A DNA stretch of 64,000 nt from Psychrobacter sp. 1044. GTDB lineage: Bacteria; Pseudomonadota; Gammaproteobacteria; Pseudomonadales; Moraxellaceae. Below the pieces are notes generated by a model that did not search any database, had not been told where the DNA came from, and saw only the letters and a program-made list of their open reading frames with translations. Of the stretch, positions 8,938-19,056 are shown piece by piece. Made by a program: the position numbers and the translations under genes. The stretch lies in the NCBI RefSeq assembly GCF_904846525.1, contig NZ_CAJHAZ010000001.1, forward strand, positions 62,001-126,000, given 5' to 3'. How positions within the stretch are numbered: position 1 is the first letter of the stretch; every line of letters starts with the position of its first letter.

Positions 8938-9735
8938 ATGTTGAGCAGGCGCATGTATTTATCTCACACCAATAATGGCGAGCACCGACTTACAATGACC
9001 AGTATCAGAAGCAATATTAGAGTCAGTTTTACGCTATCCAAAGCGTTTTTGGCAGGTCTATTCATCATGGGTTCAGCAATGACTACCGCCCATAGTGAGC
9101 TTGTCATACAAGAAAAAGACCCCGGTTCTAGCATCATAAATCAATTTTCGGCACTCAAAAATGCTGATGCAAAATCACCGCAACTGCATCAACTGGTCAC
9201 GGATTTGAATCAAAGAGTATCTCGTAATCCTAATGACTCGCTAGCATGGGAGATTTTGGCGCAGATTTATTCTAACAATGGCTATCATGCTTATGCTGTT
9301 TACGCAGCCAGTGAAGCCATTGATCTGGGTCAAAGCACTGCTAAGCTAAAAAAGATACTACTCAATAGCAGCGCTATCGTCTCCCAAAGCCAACTGCAAT
9401 CAGATTATCTCACTGATGAAGTGGATGCAGCGTTTTTGAAGGAGTATCAGTACGCTTTAAGTAAAATATATGGTGATATCTATGGTTTCAATTACGACGA
9501 ATCTTTGCCGAAACCACCAGCGCCAGTCGTCAAGCCTAGAAGCGGTAGATCAGGTACTAAATCAAAACCTCAGCCCCAAGTGTCTGTAAAAAAAGCATCG
9601 AAGCCTATTAAGAAAAAACCAGCCGTAAAAAAACCGCCACGACCACCAAAAGTTAAGCCTGTTATTAAACCTTCACCTACCAAAAAAAGTAACGCCAAAT
9701 CGACTGATCCATTCAGTATATTGCGTTCAAACTAG
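8938..9735 (+). CDS. Exported TPR-like T6SS accessory protein, possibly AsaA-like
   Basis: Up to 265 residues. A signal-type hydrophobic segment (FLAGLFIMGSAMTTAHS) suggests export. If so, the ATG at 8995 gives a more normal signal peptide than the first ATG at 8938, although neither has a strong ribosome binding site. Residues 85-140 form a TPR-like pair (RNPNDSLAWEILAQIYSNNG; YAVYAASEAIDLG). The last 80 residues are Pro/Lys-rich (KKPAVKKPPRPPKVKP), typical of an extended region spanning the periplasm or binding the wall. In Acinetobacter a periplasmic TPR protein, AsaA, is encoded just upstream of tssB and helps place the T6SS membrane complex. Position and architecture fit, but the identity is inferred. 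Confidence 0.6.
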   Translation: MLSRRMYLSHTNNGEHRLTMTSIRSNIRVSFTLSKAFLAGLFIMGSAMTTAHSELVIQEKDPGSSIINQFSALKNADAKSPQLHQLVTDLNQRVSRNPNDSLAWEILAQIYSNNGYHAYAVYAASEAIDLGQSTAKLKKILLNSSAIVSQSQLQSDYLTDEVDAAFLKEYQYALSKIYGDIYGFNYDESLPKPPAPVVKPRSGRSGTKSKPQPQVSVKKASKPIKKKPAVKKPPRPPKVKPVIKPSPTKKSNAKSTDPFSILRSN

Positions 9736-9756
9736 ACATTGCTGAGGTAACTTATT

Positions 9757-10269
9757 ATGGCAAAGCAAGACAGTGTACAAAAGAAACTCGCAAAAGTACG
9801 TGCGCCTCGGGTGCATCTGACTTATGACGTTGAAGTAGGCGATGCGATCGAAACCAAGGAAATTCCTTTTGTCGTTGGCGTTTTGGGAGAGTTTTCAGGA
9901 GATTCCACCCTTGAACAACCACGCTTTAAGGACAAAAAGTTTGTCGAAGTGGACTTGGATACCTTTGATGAGGTGATGTCAGGTCTAGCACCGCGTGCGA
10001 CCTTTCGAGTAGGCAATGACTTGAGTGATAAAGGCGGCGAATTCGCGGTTGATTTGGCATTCAATAGTATCAACGATTTTCGTCCTGAAGCGGTTGCTGA
10101 GCAAATTGAGCCACTAAAGCAATTGGTACAAGCACGAGATCGCTTGGCAGATTTACGCAACAAAATATCGGCCAACGAAAAACTTGAAGACCTATTAGAT
10201 GACGTGCTTAAAAATACTGAGCAAGTCAAAAAAATGGCGGAACAAAATCAAACCGACGGTGAGGATTAA
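9757..10269 (+). CDS. tssB: T6SS contractile sheath small subunit TssB (VipA)
   Basis: 170 residues, full length for the family. Conserved landmarks are VRAPRVHLTYDVEVGDA near the N-terminus, PFVVGVLGEFSGD, and the region FVEVDLDTFDEVMSGLAPR. TssB pairs with TssC to build the cytoplasmic sheath whose contraction propels the Hcp tube and VgrG tip. A GAGGT ribosome binding site lies eight bases before the ATG. The gene is followed after three bases by tssC, the usual order, so the two are translated together. Confidence 0.97.
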   Translation: MAKQDSVQKKLAKVRAPRVHLTYDVEVGDAIETKEIPFVVGVLGEFSGDSTLEQPRFKDKKFVEVDLDTFDEVMSGLAPRATFRVGNDLSDKGGEFAVDLAFNSINDFRPEAVAEQIEPLKQLVQARDRLADLRNKISANEKLEDLLDDVLKNTEQVKKMAEQNQTDGED

Positions 10270-10272
10270 ACG

Positions 10273-11763
10273 ATGAGTGCCCAAGCCCAGCAAAATCTAG
10301 CACCTGATGCGTTAAATAATGACAGTTATGACTTACTCGAAGAAATCGTCAATAAAAGTAACGTTGCCAAGTCGGATGACGAAAAAAATCGTGCCAAGTC
10401 GCAAATTGCAGAGCTTGCCAATGAAGTCATGCAAGGCACCGTAACGTTGTCAGATAATTTGGCCGCATCGATTGACGCGCGTATTGCCCAAATTGACGCG
10501 TTGATCTCCAAGCAGCTGACCACCGTCATGCACGCGCCCGAGTTTCAAAAGCTAGAGTCCAGCTGGCGTGGCTTGCATTATTTATGTAGCCAGACTCCGT
10601 CGGAATCCATGCTAAAGATTCGTATGATGAATACTACGAAGCGCGAACTGACTAAAGATTTTCAATCGTCAATTGATTTTGATCAAAGCACGCTGTTTAA
10701 GAAAATATACGAAGAAGAGTTTGGTAGCTTCGGTGGTGAACCTTATGCCGCTATCGTTGGTGACTTTGAATTTACTCGCCAAAACTCAGACATGTATCTT
10801 CTTGAGCAATTGTCTCATGTTGCGGCTGCTTCTCATGCACCTTTTGTGTCGGCGGCTTCCGCTGAAATGTTTGGTCTCGACTCCTTTACTGATATTGGTC
10901 GCCCGCGAGATTTATCAAAGATATTTGAAACCGCTGAATATATACGCTGGCGCGCGTTCAGACAGTCAGAAGATGCGCGATATGTTGCGTTAACCGTGCC
11001 TAGCTTTTTAGGTCGTCTGCCTTACGATCCTAAAGACGGCACAGTAGTCGAAGGATTTAACTTTACGGAAGAAGTTTCTGGTAATAATCATGACGATTAT
11101 TTATGGGTGAACGCGGCTTATGCCTTTGCTTCACGCTTGACGGCGGCTTTCTCTGACTATCGCTGGTGTGCTGCCATTCGCGGCGTTGAGGGTGGTGGCT
11201 TGGTTGAAGGGTTACCTGTTCATACCTTTAAGACGGATGAAGGGGATTTGGCGCTTAAGTGTCCAACGGAAATCTCTATCACCGATCGCCGAGAAAAAGA
11301 GTTGAGCGACTTAGGATTTATCCCGTTAGTCCATTGCAAAAATACCAATTACGCGGCCTTTTTTGGGGCTCAATCTACACAAAAAGCAAAAACGTATCAA
11401 AACGATGATGCCAACGCCAATGCTGCGCTATCCACTCAATTGCAGTACATCATGGCGGTGTCACGTATTGCCCATTACCTAAAAGCAATGATGCGCGATA
11501 AGGTAGGTAGCTTCTTAGCACCTGGTAATGTTGAGTCGTTTTTAAATGACTGGATTTCTCGTTATGTCTTGCTAGATGACGGCGCCTCACAAGAAGCAAA
11601 AGCCCAGTACCCACTGCGCGAAGCTTCTGTACAAGTTGTAGAAGTGCCGGGTAAGCCTGGTGTCTACAAGTCCGTGGTCTTTTTGAGACCACACTTTCAA
11701 CTTGACGAATTGTCTGTTTCTTTGCGTCTGGTCACTCAACTGCCGCAATCTAGCAACAGCTGA
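10273..11763 (+). CDS. tssC: T6SS contractile sheath large subunit TssC (VipB)
   Basis: 496 residues, normal length. Family hallmarks are LESSWRGLHYLC, YAAIVGDFEF, FLGRLPYDPK, AYAFASRLTAAFSDYRWCAAIRG and the C-terminal stretch ending FLRPHFQLDELSVSLRLV. With TssB it forms the six-start helical sheath that ClpV dismantles after firing. GAGG lies upstream of the ATG and three bases separate it from tssB. Nothing in the sequence looks damaged. Confidence 0.98.
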   Translation: MSAQAQQNLAPDALNNDSYDLLEEIVNKSNVAKSDDEKNRAKSQIAELANEVMQGTVTLSDNLAASIDARIAQIDALISKQLTTVMHAPEFQKLESSWRGLHYLCSQTPSESMLKIRMMNTTKRELTKDFQSSIDFDQSTLFKKIYEEEFGSFGGEPYAAIVGDFEFTRQNSDMYLLEQLSHVAAASHAPFVSAASAEMFGLDSFTDIGRPRDLSKIFETAEYIRWRAFRQSEDARYVALTVPSFLGRLPYDPKDGTVVEGFNFTEEVSGNNHDDYLWVNAAYAFASRLTAAFSDYRWCAAIRGVEGGGLVEGLPVHTFKTDEGDLALKCPTEISITDRREKELSDLGFIPLVHCKNTNYAAFFGAQSTQKAKTYQNDDANANAALSTQLQYIMAVSRIAHYLKAMMRDKVGSFLAPGNVESFLNDWISRYVLLDDGASQEAKAQYPLREASVQVVEVPGKPGVYKSVVFLRPHFQLDELSVSLRLVTQLPQSSNS

Positions 11764-11813
11764 TCGTTTATTAAAACTAACGTGAAATTTAAATTTTAAA
11801 AAAGGTATGTGAT

Positions 11814-12317
11814 ATGAAAGATATTTATATTCAGTTCCGCGGTAAATATAAAATTGATGGCGAGTCTCGTGATAGCGAGCATAAAGGTTGGCTTGAAGTA
11901 AATACTTGGGATCACTTGATCCGTCAGCCAAAATCAGCGACAGCAAGTAGCGTTGGTGGTCATACTTCTGAGCGTTGTGAGCATGCTGACATGACGTTTA
12001 TGAAAGATTTGGACTCGACTAGCCCTAAACTATGGGAAGCGTGTTCTGCTGGTTATACTTTTGATGAGATCCAAATTGATTTTTATCGTGCTAACGGTGA
12101 CAAACGCGTTAAATATCTTGAAGTAAAACTTAAGCATGCGCTGATCGCAAGTGTCGAGCCAACGGTACGTTCTGAAGGCGTACCAATCGAAAAAGTCGGT
12201 ATCAAGTATGCAGCTGTTGAGTGGACTTATACTCAGCAAGATATCGATGGTACTGCTAAAGGCGCTGTGACTAAAAAATGGTCACTAGCCAACAACACTG
12301 CTACTTATACCGCCTAA
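11814..12317 (+). CDS. hcp: T6SS inner-tube protein Hcp (TssD)
   Basis: 167 residues. MKDIYIQFRGKYKIDGESRD, RCEHADMTFMKDLD, KLWEACSAGYTFDEI and the C-terminal IKYAAVEWTY match the Hcp1 family. Hcp hexamers stack into the tube inside the TssBC sheath and are secreted in quantity. It lies 50 bases after tssC, and a strong stem-loop terminator follows it (12356-12391). Partial termination there would let hcp be made in excess over the baseplate genes downstream, which fits the needed stoichiometry. Confidence 0.97.
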   Translation: MKDIYIQFRGKYKIDGESRDSEHKGWLEVNTWDHLIRQPKSATASSVGGHTSERCEHADMTFMKDLDSTSPKLWEACSAGYTFDEIQIDFYRANGDKRVKYLEVKLKHALIASVEPTVRSEGVPIEKVGIKYAAVEWTYTQQDIDGTAKGAVTKKWSLANNTATYTA

Positions 12318-12355
12318 TTTAGGTTGTATCAGGTGTCATCTATTGTGTCCTACCG

Positions 12356-12391
12356 AAAAAGAAAGGTTTATATCTAGGCCTTTCTTTTTTG
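12356..12391 (+). terminator. Intra-operon terminator after hcp
   Basis: A perfect 11-base inverted repeat (AAAAAGAAAGG and CCTTTCTTTTT) with a 12-base loop runs straight into a T run. It sits between hcp and tssE. Because tssE onward has no obvious strong promoter here, this is probably a leaky terminator that sets relative expression. Confidence 0.8.
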
Positions 12392-12417
12392 TTTGTTAAA
12401 TAGGAATGATTATATCA

Positions 12418-12909
12418 ATGAATTACGCCACTAACGCCTCTAACAAAGAAATTGGCTTTCGCCCAAATTTGTTCGAGCAGTTATTTGATGATCAGCCCCG
12501 TCATTTGTCGCATGAGCTCGTGGTTCGTCGTCTTAATATCGATGAGCTAAAGTCTTCGGTCGCACGAGACCTTGAAGCTTTATTAAATACGCGTTGTGTG
12601 GTGTCTAGTAGACTGCAAAAGTATCAGCATGTGCGTTCATCGATATTGAATTTTGGCATATTAGATTTTGTGGGACTCAGCAGTGCCAATCCTACTGACT
12701 GTGATTATATCTGTCGCCAAATCGCCCAAACAGTCGAGCAGCAAGATACCCGGCTAAAAAACGTTCGCGTATCGCTAGATATTGGCGCTGTTGATGTCAA
12801 TCAACTGTGTTTTTCTATTGAAGCATTATTAAAGGTTTATCCAGCACAAGAGCTGGTCAGCTTCGATGCGTTCTTTGAGCCAAGCTCTCAGCGTTACTTA
12901 ATAAAATAA
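12418..12909 (+). CDS. tssE: T6SS baseplate protein TssE (gp25-like)
   Basis: 163 residues from the ATG at 12418. An alternative in-frame ATG at 12406 has AGGA immediately against it, which is too close, whereas 12418 has the same AGGA at 12 bases; the start is therefore not certain. The family signature is clear: LFEQLFDD, RDLEALLNTR, RSSILNFGILDF. TssE resembles T4 gp25 and, with TssF, TssG and TssK, forms the baseplate wedge from which the sheath polymerises. It follows the hcp terminator and precedes tssF. Confidence 0.93.
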   Translation: MNYATNASNKEIGFRPNLFEQLFDDQPRHLSHELVVRRLNIDELKSSVARDLEALLNTRCVVSSRLQKYQHVRSSILNFGILDFVGLSSANPTDCDYICRQIAQTVEQQDTRLKNVRVSLDIGAVDVNQLCFSIEALLKVYPAQELVSFDAFFEPSSQRYLIK

Positions 12910-12986
12910 TCATTATCCCATTAATGAAATAACTACTACTACCGCTCAATTTATACAGTTAGCAGCGATCAATATATTGAGGCGTC

Positions 12987-14810
12987 ATGGACAGTTTACT
13001 TCCTTACTTTGAGCATGAGCTTAGCCTGTTTAATAAACAGTCAAAAGAATTTGCCAAAAAATATCCCAAAATAGCCAATCGGTTGTTGATGGGGCACGAT
13101 ACCGTCGATGATCCGCATATAGAGCGGTTGATACAGGCTTTTTCGCTCATCAGTGCGCGCATCAATAAAAAATTGGACGATTCATACGCTGATTTTACCG
13201 AATCTCTATTAGAAGTCGTTTATCCCGATTATCTCAAACCTTTTCCATCGGTCTCTATTGCACAGTTTAATCTAGGCGTACAGGGCAATGCGATGAGCGA
13301 GGCAGTCTTAGTCCCTAAAAACAGCCCTTTCGCCAGCCAAAAAATAAATGGCACGCCTTGCCAGTTTCAGTCAACCCAAGATGTGACCTTGCTGCCGCTA
13401 CAGATAGATAGCGTCGACTTTGAAACTCGTCAAGAGGTGTATGACAATCAGCATGGACTGCTGAATGGCTGTATCAGTATCAAGTTTAAGGGGCTCAATT
13501 CAAGCTTTGACTATCAAGCCTTATTAAACCACTCGTTAGATTTGTATATAGACGAGGACGCCAGTCAGGGTACTAGTCTATGGGATTTACTAGGGTGTGA
13601 TGTCAAGCAAACGCATCTGCATGGTAGGCAGGTCAATAAGATTACGGGTAGTCCGTTTGAGATTATAGGCTTCGATCCTGAGCAGCAAATTCTTCCGAGT
13701 CATCGAGTGAGTAATGCTGCCTCTGCCTTATTAAAGGAATACTTCTATTTCCCTGAAAAATTCAATTTCTTGCGCCTTAATCTTGGTAAGGTTTGTCCAA
13801 ATTTAAAGATCGATAGCAATGGCTTTGAGATTCGCTGTTACTTTAGATTTGATAAAAAAAATACCATCCGCCTAAAAAACTTGCAGCAGCTCAGTGCCAG
13901 CAGTATCAAGCTGTTTTGTACGCCCGTTGTCAATTTATTCAAGGCGGCTGCTAAGCCTATTCAAGTTACCCATCGTTCGATCTATTACGATTTGGTGCCT
14001 GATACTCTTGCGCTGTTTCAACATGAAATCTATGAGGTTAATAAAGTCATAGAGTCCAAGCAAAGCGATAATCGTTTGATACAACGTGAATATCATCCAT
14101 TTTATGCGCTCAATCACTATGAGCAGCAAGATGATGGTCGTTATTACCATATCAAACGTGATAAGGATATGGCTGAATTCAAGCAGGGTTTTGAATATCA
14201 GATTATGTTTGTAGAAAAAAACCGCGAAGATGTAGCTGGCGCGGTGAGCATGAGTGCGTCTTTATTGTGTACCAATAGAGATTTGCCGGCTCAAGTGGTA
14301 TTCGGTCAAAGCCGTGGCGATTTGTTTAGCGAAGGGATGACTGGCTTTAGCAGTTTGTCTTTATTAAAGCAGCCAACTCGGACTGCAAGGTTTGACTATA
14401 CCGGTGAAGAGCGTTGGCGCTTGATATCGCTGATTAGTCTGAATTTTTTATCGCTTGCCGCCCAAGATGCGGAGCTGATGAAAGAGTATCTGTCGCTATA
14501 TGACATTACCCAATCTGCTTCTAACAAACTGTTGGTCGAAGGTATTGTGTCTGTCGAAACCAGTATCGAAGCTCGACGTATTCAGCGCTTGCCACAGCCT
14601 GGTTTTGTGCGCGGTACACTGATCAATATTCAAATCAACCAAAAGAATTTTGCTGGAGTGAGTATCCGCCAGTTTGCCCACTTATTAGCGCATGTGTTTG
14701 GCTATCACGCCAGCTTAAACAGCTTTGTTGAAGTGTCCATTAGTGATGCCACTACTAAAGAGGAGATATACAGATGTCAGCCACGCAGCGGTCTCAGTCC
14801 TCTTATTTAA
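12987..14810 (+). CDS. tssF: T6SS baseplate protein TssF
   Basis: 607 residues, normal length. The N-terminal YFEHELSLFNKQSKEFAKKY and IERLIQAFSLISARI are typical of TssF (ImpG/VasA), as are VVYPDYLKPFPSVSIAQF and the C-terminal GFVRGTLINIQIN. It forms the baseplate wedge with TssG and TssE. GAGG lies five bases before the ATG. Its 3' end overlaps tssG by 37 bases, so the two are translationally coupled. Confidence 0.96.
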   Translation: MDSLLPYFEHELSLFNKQSKEFAKKYPKIANRLLMGHDTVDDPHIERLIQAFSLISARINKKLDDSYADFTESLLEVVYPDYLKPFPSVSIAQFNLGVQGNAMSEAVLVPKNSPFASQKINGTPCQFQSTQDVTLLPLQIDSVDFETRQEVYDNQHGLLNGCISIKFKGLNSSFDYQALLNHSLDLYIDEDASQGTSLWDLLGCDVKQTHLHGRQVNKITGSPFEIIGFDPEQQILPSHRVSNAASALLKEYFYFPEKFNFLRLNLGKVCPNLKIDSNGFEIRCYFRFDKKNTIRLKNLQQLSASSIKLFCTPVVNLFKAAAKPIQVTHRSIYYDLVPDTLALFQHEIYEVNKVIESKQSDNRLIQREYHPFYALNHYEQQDDGRYYHIKRDKDMAEFKQGFEYQIMFVEKNREDVAGAVSMSASLLCTNRDLPAQVVFGQSRGDLFSEGMTGFSSLSLLKQPTRTARFDYTGEERWRLISLISLNFLSLAAQDAELMKEYLSLYDITQSASNKLLVEGIVSVETSIEARRIQRLPQPGFVRGTLINIQINQKNFAGVSIRQFAHLLAHVFGYHASLNSFVEVSISDATTKEEIYRCQPRSGLSPLI

Positions 14811-15814
14811 CGGATCTAATGGCGGCGCCGCAATCCTACGAGTTATTGCAAGCACTACGTTTGGTTCGTCATGAAGTCAGTATGGGGCATGCACCTATTG
14901 AGGTACGTTATCGTGCCTCGTTGTCATTGGCCTATCCGCAAGCTGAAATTGAGTCGATGGCGCTCATTGTTCAGGACAATATGGAAGACAGTGGCAGCTC
15001 ATTAAAGGATGGTCAAATAAAGGCTGGTTCATTAAAGGCCAGGCAGGTAGAGGTTTGCCCTGCAGTTATCGGATTGACTGGCCCGTTGTCAGCCTTGCCA
15101 GCGATGTATACCGACCATCTAGCCTCGCGAGTCAATCATGCAAAAGATAAGGCAGCACCAGCTTTTTTAGATTTATTTAACCATCGATTGACGGATTTGT
15201 ACGTGGAAGCGAGTTGGTTTTATAACTTGCCATTACAGTATGAGATAAATAATAAAAAAGACAACTATCTACTGAGCTTGCGGGCATTGGCGCGTCAGCC
15301 GAAGAAGCTAACCGCCATCGATAGCTTGATTGCCTATGCTGGCATGATCGCCCCAGGACGCCTGACAGCCGATCAGTTGTCACATGTACTGTCGCATTTT
15401 TTAGATAGCACTGTCAGTGTCGAGCAGTTCGTGCCGGAGTGGTTTGATCTACCAGCCAGTGAACAGACAGCACTTGGTGGTCAGCATGCTGCCCTTGGGT
15501 TGTCCGCATTTTGCGGTGCGCGCGTCGTACAGTTTGATAGCAAAATTAGAATTATCTTTCATCAGTTGGATGCCAAACGCTATTTAAGACTGTTACCAGC
15601 AGGGGATATGTATCAAGTCATTATTGATTTTATCCGTAAATGGTGCGGTGTTTGCTTGGCGGTCGAGATGCAACTCGAGTTGGACAAGCAATACATCACC
15701 CCTTTGTCGTTATCTGAGAGCAGTTTTGGTAGTTTGGGTCAGGGTGGGTTTTTGATATCGCAGCCTGCGACGCAGCATCATGATGACACCCGCTATGCGC
15801 TGCCGATTCAGTAG
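14774..15814 (+). CDS. tssG: T6SS baseplate protein TssG
   Basis: 346 residues. The opening SYELLQALRLVRHE and the internal SLSLAYPQAEI, VCPAVIGLTGPLSALP, FLDLFNHRLTDLYVEASW match TssG (ImpH/VasB). It is the wedge partner of TssF. The start is fixed by GAGGAG seven bases upstream, inside the end of tssF. It is the last gene before a 287-base gap that carries a dispersed repeat. TssK, which usually completes the wedge, is not in the window. Confidence 0.95.
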   Translation: MSATQRSQSSYLTDLMAAPQSYELLQALRLVRHEVSMGHAPIEVRYRASLSLAYPQAEIESMALIVQDNMEDSGSSLKDGQIKAGSLKARQVEVCPAVIGLTGPLSALPAMYTDHLASRVNHAKDKAAPAFLDLFNHRLTDLYVEASWFYNLPLQYEINNKKDNYLLSLRALARQPKKLTAIDSLIAYAGMIAPGRLTADQLSHVLSHFLDSTVSVEQFVPEWFDLPASEQTALGGQHAALGLSAFCGARVVQFDSKIRIIFHQLDAKRYLRLLPAGDMYQVIIDFIRKWCGVCLAVEMQLELDKQYITPLSLSESSFGSLGQGGFLISQPATQHHDDTRYALPIQ

Positions 15815-15982
15815 AAAGGTATTATTAAAAAAACACGGTTAATAGTTGTATATAAGCAGTTTTAAAGTGAATCAATTATAAATTGCTTGTTTACTAATAA
15901 TGCTCAATAGCTGCTCTAATTTTGTATATCAGTTTTATATCGCCGTTTAATAAAAATAATTTTATACCATTCATAGAAATTA

Positions 15983-16040
15983 GAGTGGCAAGGAAAACGA
16001 GTGAAAGTACTACGTCTTGTAGGCTAAGCGAGTTTGACAC
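15983..16040 (+). repeat. 58-bp intergenic repeat, copy A
   Basis: This segment, from GAGTGGCAAGGAAAACGAG to GCGAGTTTGACAC, recurs at 50486-50543 with the same length and only five differences by eye. In its middle is a small hairpin, CTAC-GTCTT-GTAG; in copy B the stem is kept and the loop changes to ATTTA. It lies between tssG and clpV. It codes for nothing obvious and belongs to no repeat family I can name. Confidence 0.85.
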
Positions 16041-16101
16041 AGCTAATCTTGCTTTTTGAGTTTGGTATTAAGTCTAATAAGAATGCTAAAGGAAAAGATT
16101 T

Positions 16102-19056
16102 ATGAGCCAGTTAAAAGCTGTAATTACCCGCTTGAGTCCAAGTTGCCGACAGTGTTTGCAGCAGGCAGCTAGGCTTTGTATCAATAATGGGCATCGTGAA
16201 GTCGATACCGTCCATCTGTTGCATGAACTGATTGCCACGCCGCACAATGATGTGGCTCAAATACTTAAATTTAATAAGATCAATCAGCAGGCATTACTAG
16301 CCGATATAACTGATTTGCTAAATACCTTCGGTCAGGCTAAAGGCTCAACGCCAGTATTTAGTCAAGGTCTGATGGCGTTGTTAGAAGACGCATGGGAGCT
16401 TGCAAGCAGCCAGTATAATCAAAGCGATGACAAAAATAGCCCGCTAGAAATTCGTTCTGGTCATATATTGCTCGTGCTATTGGCGTATGAGCGTTATCAG
16501 TCGCTACTCAAAACTCTTCCTGAGTCACTACAGTATATCGACCGCTTTACCCTAAAAGATGATTATGAGCGTCAATGTCTAGGTAGTACTGAGGGCAGTA
16601 GATCAAGCAGTAATAAAATTACCAATAGTAAAGGCGTCAATAAGGGTGCTGATGATGGTGCGAATAGTGCAGACAACGATACTGACGATCAAGCGTCTTT
16701 AAATGCTGAGCAAACTGAAACTAAGCCAACCCCTGCATTAGATAAATATACTTATGACTTGACTGCTAAAGCCAGTGCAGAGCAAATAGACCCTGTCATT
16801 GGCCGTGAGTTTGAAATTCATCAACTGATCGATATTTTGATTCGTCGTCGTCAAAACAACCCTATTTTGACAGGTGAGGCAGGGGTAGGTAAAACAGCAG
16901 TAGTAGAAGGATTGGCGCAAAAGATAGTCGCCGGTCAAGTACCTGATCAGCTTAAAGACGTGACGATACGTAGTCTCGATATGGGGCTATTGCAAGCAGG
17001 GGCAAGCGTCAAAGGTGAGTTCGAAAACCGTCTCAAGCAAGTCATCGAAGAAGTACAAGCCTCGCTACAGCCCATTATCTTATTCATTGATGAAGCGCAT
17101 ACTTTGATTGGCGCTGGTGGGCAAGCGGGTCAAAACGATGCGGCTAATTTATTAAAGCCTGCGCTGGCTCGTGGTGAGCTTAGAACCATTGCGGCGACGA
17201 CGTGGTCAGAATATAAGAAATACTTCGAAAAAGATGCAGCGTTGTCACGCCGTTTCCAAGTGGTCAAAGTCGATGAGCCTGATATCGAGACAGCAGTGGC
17301 GATGATTCGTGGTCTAAGTGCCAAGATGCAGAATCATTTTGGTATATTAATCGATGACGATGCGCTACAAGCGGCGGTTGAGTTATCCGCACGTTATATC
17401 AGCGATAGGCAGCTGCCTGATAAAGCGGTCAGTGTATTAGATACGGCGGCGGCACGGGTGAGCTTATCTAAGACCGCCATACCCAATCAACTTGACAGAT
17501 TAAACGCCAAAGGGTTGCAGTTAGAGCAGCATATCAATAATCTCAGTCAGCAGCTCGAGCGTATCGGCGGCGTCGATGAAAAAGAAAAGGTTAGCCAAAA
17601 AATTGCCGTGCTTGATGAGCAGCGCCAAGCCAATCAGCAAAGCATTGCTGATATGACCAACCGCTGGCACGAACAGCGTCAGCTTAATGACCAGCTTGAC
17701 GCGCTCAATCAACAATTGAACGGCAAAGCAGATGGCGCTGATGCCCTTAGCGCAAAAGCACGCTTAGACAAACAAGCTGAGTATCAGAGTATTGAGCAAT
17801 CGCTAAAACAGGTGCAAGAGACGCAGCGCTTGATCCATGCGGTATTAGATCGACAAGTCATTAAACAGATTATCTCAGATTGGACAGGGATTCCATTGAC
17901 CGATATGGCAGGCAATGAAAAAGACCATATCTTGGGTTTGGCTGACACATTGCAATCGCGAGTCATTGGTCAAGATCACTCGGTGGCGGCTATCGTCAAA
18001 CGTATCCACACGGCGAAAGCACGTTTAGACGATCCCAATCGCCCGCAAGGGGTGTTTATGCTCGTGGGGCCAAGTGGTGTGGGTAAGACAGAAACCGCAT
18101 TGGCACTATCAGAGGTGTTGTACGGTGGTGAGCGCAATCTTATTACGATTAACCTGTCAGAGTATCAAGAAGCCCATAGCGTTGCTTCGTTAAAGGGCTC
18201 GCCTCCAGGTTATGTTGGCTATGGTGAAGGTGGTGTATTAACCGAAGCGATTCGCCGTCGTCCTTACAGCGTGCTGTTGCTCGACGAAGTAGAAAAAGCC
18301 CATCCAGACGTATTGGATTTATTTTATCAGGTCTTTGATAAAGGGGTGATGGAAGACAGCGAAGGGCGTTTAATTGATTTCAAAAATACGCTTATTTTAT
18401 TGACCAGTAATGTTGGTTCGTCTGCGATTATGCAGGCATGTATCAATACGGATCCAGCCGTTACTGACTTTAGCTTGCCAAACAGCGACAGTCTAAAGCA
18501 GGTCATTAATCCGCATTTATATAAATCATTCAAGCCTGCCTTTTTGGGTCGTCTAACGGTCATTCCTTATTATCCGTTGACAGATGACGCACTTGCAGAA
18601 ATTATTCGCCTTAAACTGGACAAAATCACTGGCCGCATCCGTGACAATTACGATGTGCCTTGTATCATTGACGATGAGGTGATTGAGCTGATTTTATCGC
18701 GTTGTCATGAGGTTGACTCTGGTGCGCGTAATGCCGACGCTATTATCAGTCATACCTTGCTACCGCAGCTGGCAGGTCAGCTACTGGCTCATGATGACAG
18801 TCAGAGTGTGTTGAAGCAAATTAACGTATTCGTCGATGCCGATGATAATTTTGCTTATCGTCTGGATACTGATGCGGTTGTGCCTTTGAATCAGATGGCG
18901 CAAAGCAGTGAAAGCCATGGTGCGGAAACAGCTACCAAAGCAGCTGCTACAAAACCACGTGCCAAGAAAGCAACGCCAGTCAAACAGGCACCTAGTAAAA
19001 AAACACCTAGCAAAAAAGCACCCAGTAAAAAATCGATTAAGGAAGAATCTCTATAA
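16102..19056 (+). CDS. clpV: T6SS sheath-recycling ATPase ClpV (TssH)
   Basis: 984 residues, longer than the usual 850-900. Order: Clp N-domain repeats (1-160); an acidic, low-complexity insert (about 165-215, [16 protein letters not shown]); AAA1 with Walker A GEAGVGKT (258) and Walker [11 protein letters not shown]; a middle coiled coil (about 470-580); AAA2 with Walker A GPSGVGKT (656) and [10 protein letters not shown]; and a Lys-rich tail with repeats [15 protein letters not shown]. ClpV unfolds contracted TssBC sheath so that subunits are reused. An AAGGA site lies eight bases before the ATG. The stop overlaps the tssA ATG by one base. The tail and insert are unusual additions. Confidence 0.96.
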   Translation: MSQLKAVITRLSPSCRQCLQQAARLCINNGHREVDTVHLLHELIATPHNDVAQILKFNKINQQALLADITDLLNTFGQAKGSTPVFSQGLMALLEDAWELASSQYNQSDDKNSPLEIRSGHILLVLLAYERYQSLLKTLPESLQYIDRFTLKDDYERQCLGSTEGSRSSSNKITNSKGVNKGADDGANSADNDTDDQASLNAEQTETKPTPALDKYTYDLTAKASAEQIDPVIGREFEIHQLIDILIRRRQNNPILTGEAGVGKTAVVEGLAQKIVAGQVPDQLKDVTIRSLDMGLLQAGASVKGEFENRLKQVIEEVQASLQPIILFIDEAHTLIGAGGQAGQNDAANLLKPALARGELRTIAATTWSEYKKYFEKDAALSRRFQVVKVDEPDIETAVAMIRGLSAKMQNHFGILIDDDALQAAVELSARYISDRQLPDKAVSVLDTAAARVSLSKTAIPNQLDRLNAKGLQLEQHINNLSQQLERIGGVDEKEKVSQKIAVLDEQRQANQQSIADMTNRWHEQRQLNDQLDALNQQLNGKADGADALSAKARLDKQAEYQSIEQSLKQVQETQRLIHAVLDRQVIKQIISDWTGIPLTDMAGNEKDHILGLADTLQSRVIGQDHSVAAIVKRIHTAKARLDDPNRPQGVFMLVGPSGVGKTETALALSEVLYGGERNLITINLSEYQEAHSVASLKGSPPGYVGYGEGGVLTEAIRRRPYSVLLLDEVEKAHPDVLDLFYQVFDKGVMEDSEGRLIDFKNTLILLTSNVGSSAIMQACINTDPAVTDFSLPNSDSLKQVINPHLYKSFKPAFLGRLTVIPYYPLTDDALAEIIRLKLDKITGRIRDNYDVPCIIDDEVIELILSRCHEVDSGARNADAIISHTLLPQLAGQLLAHDDSQSVLKQINVFVDADDNFAYRLDTDAVVPLNQMAQSSESHGAETATKAAATKPRAKKATPVKQAPSKKTPSKKAPSKKSIKEESL

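Noticed and set aside
18960..19050. Tandem repeat array at the end of clpV
   Set aside because: It is a coding low-complexity tail (PSKK units of 5-6 residues) in frame with clpV, not an independent repeat or CRISPR element.
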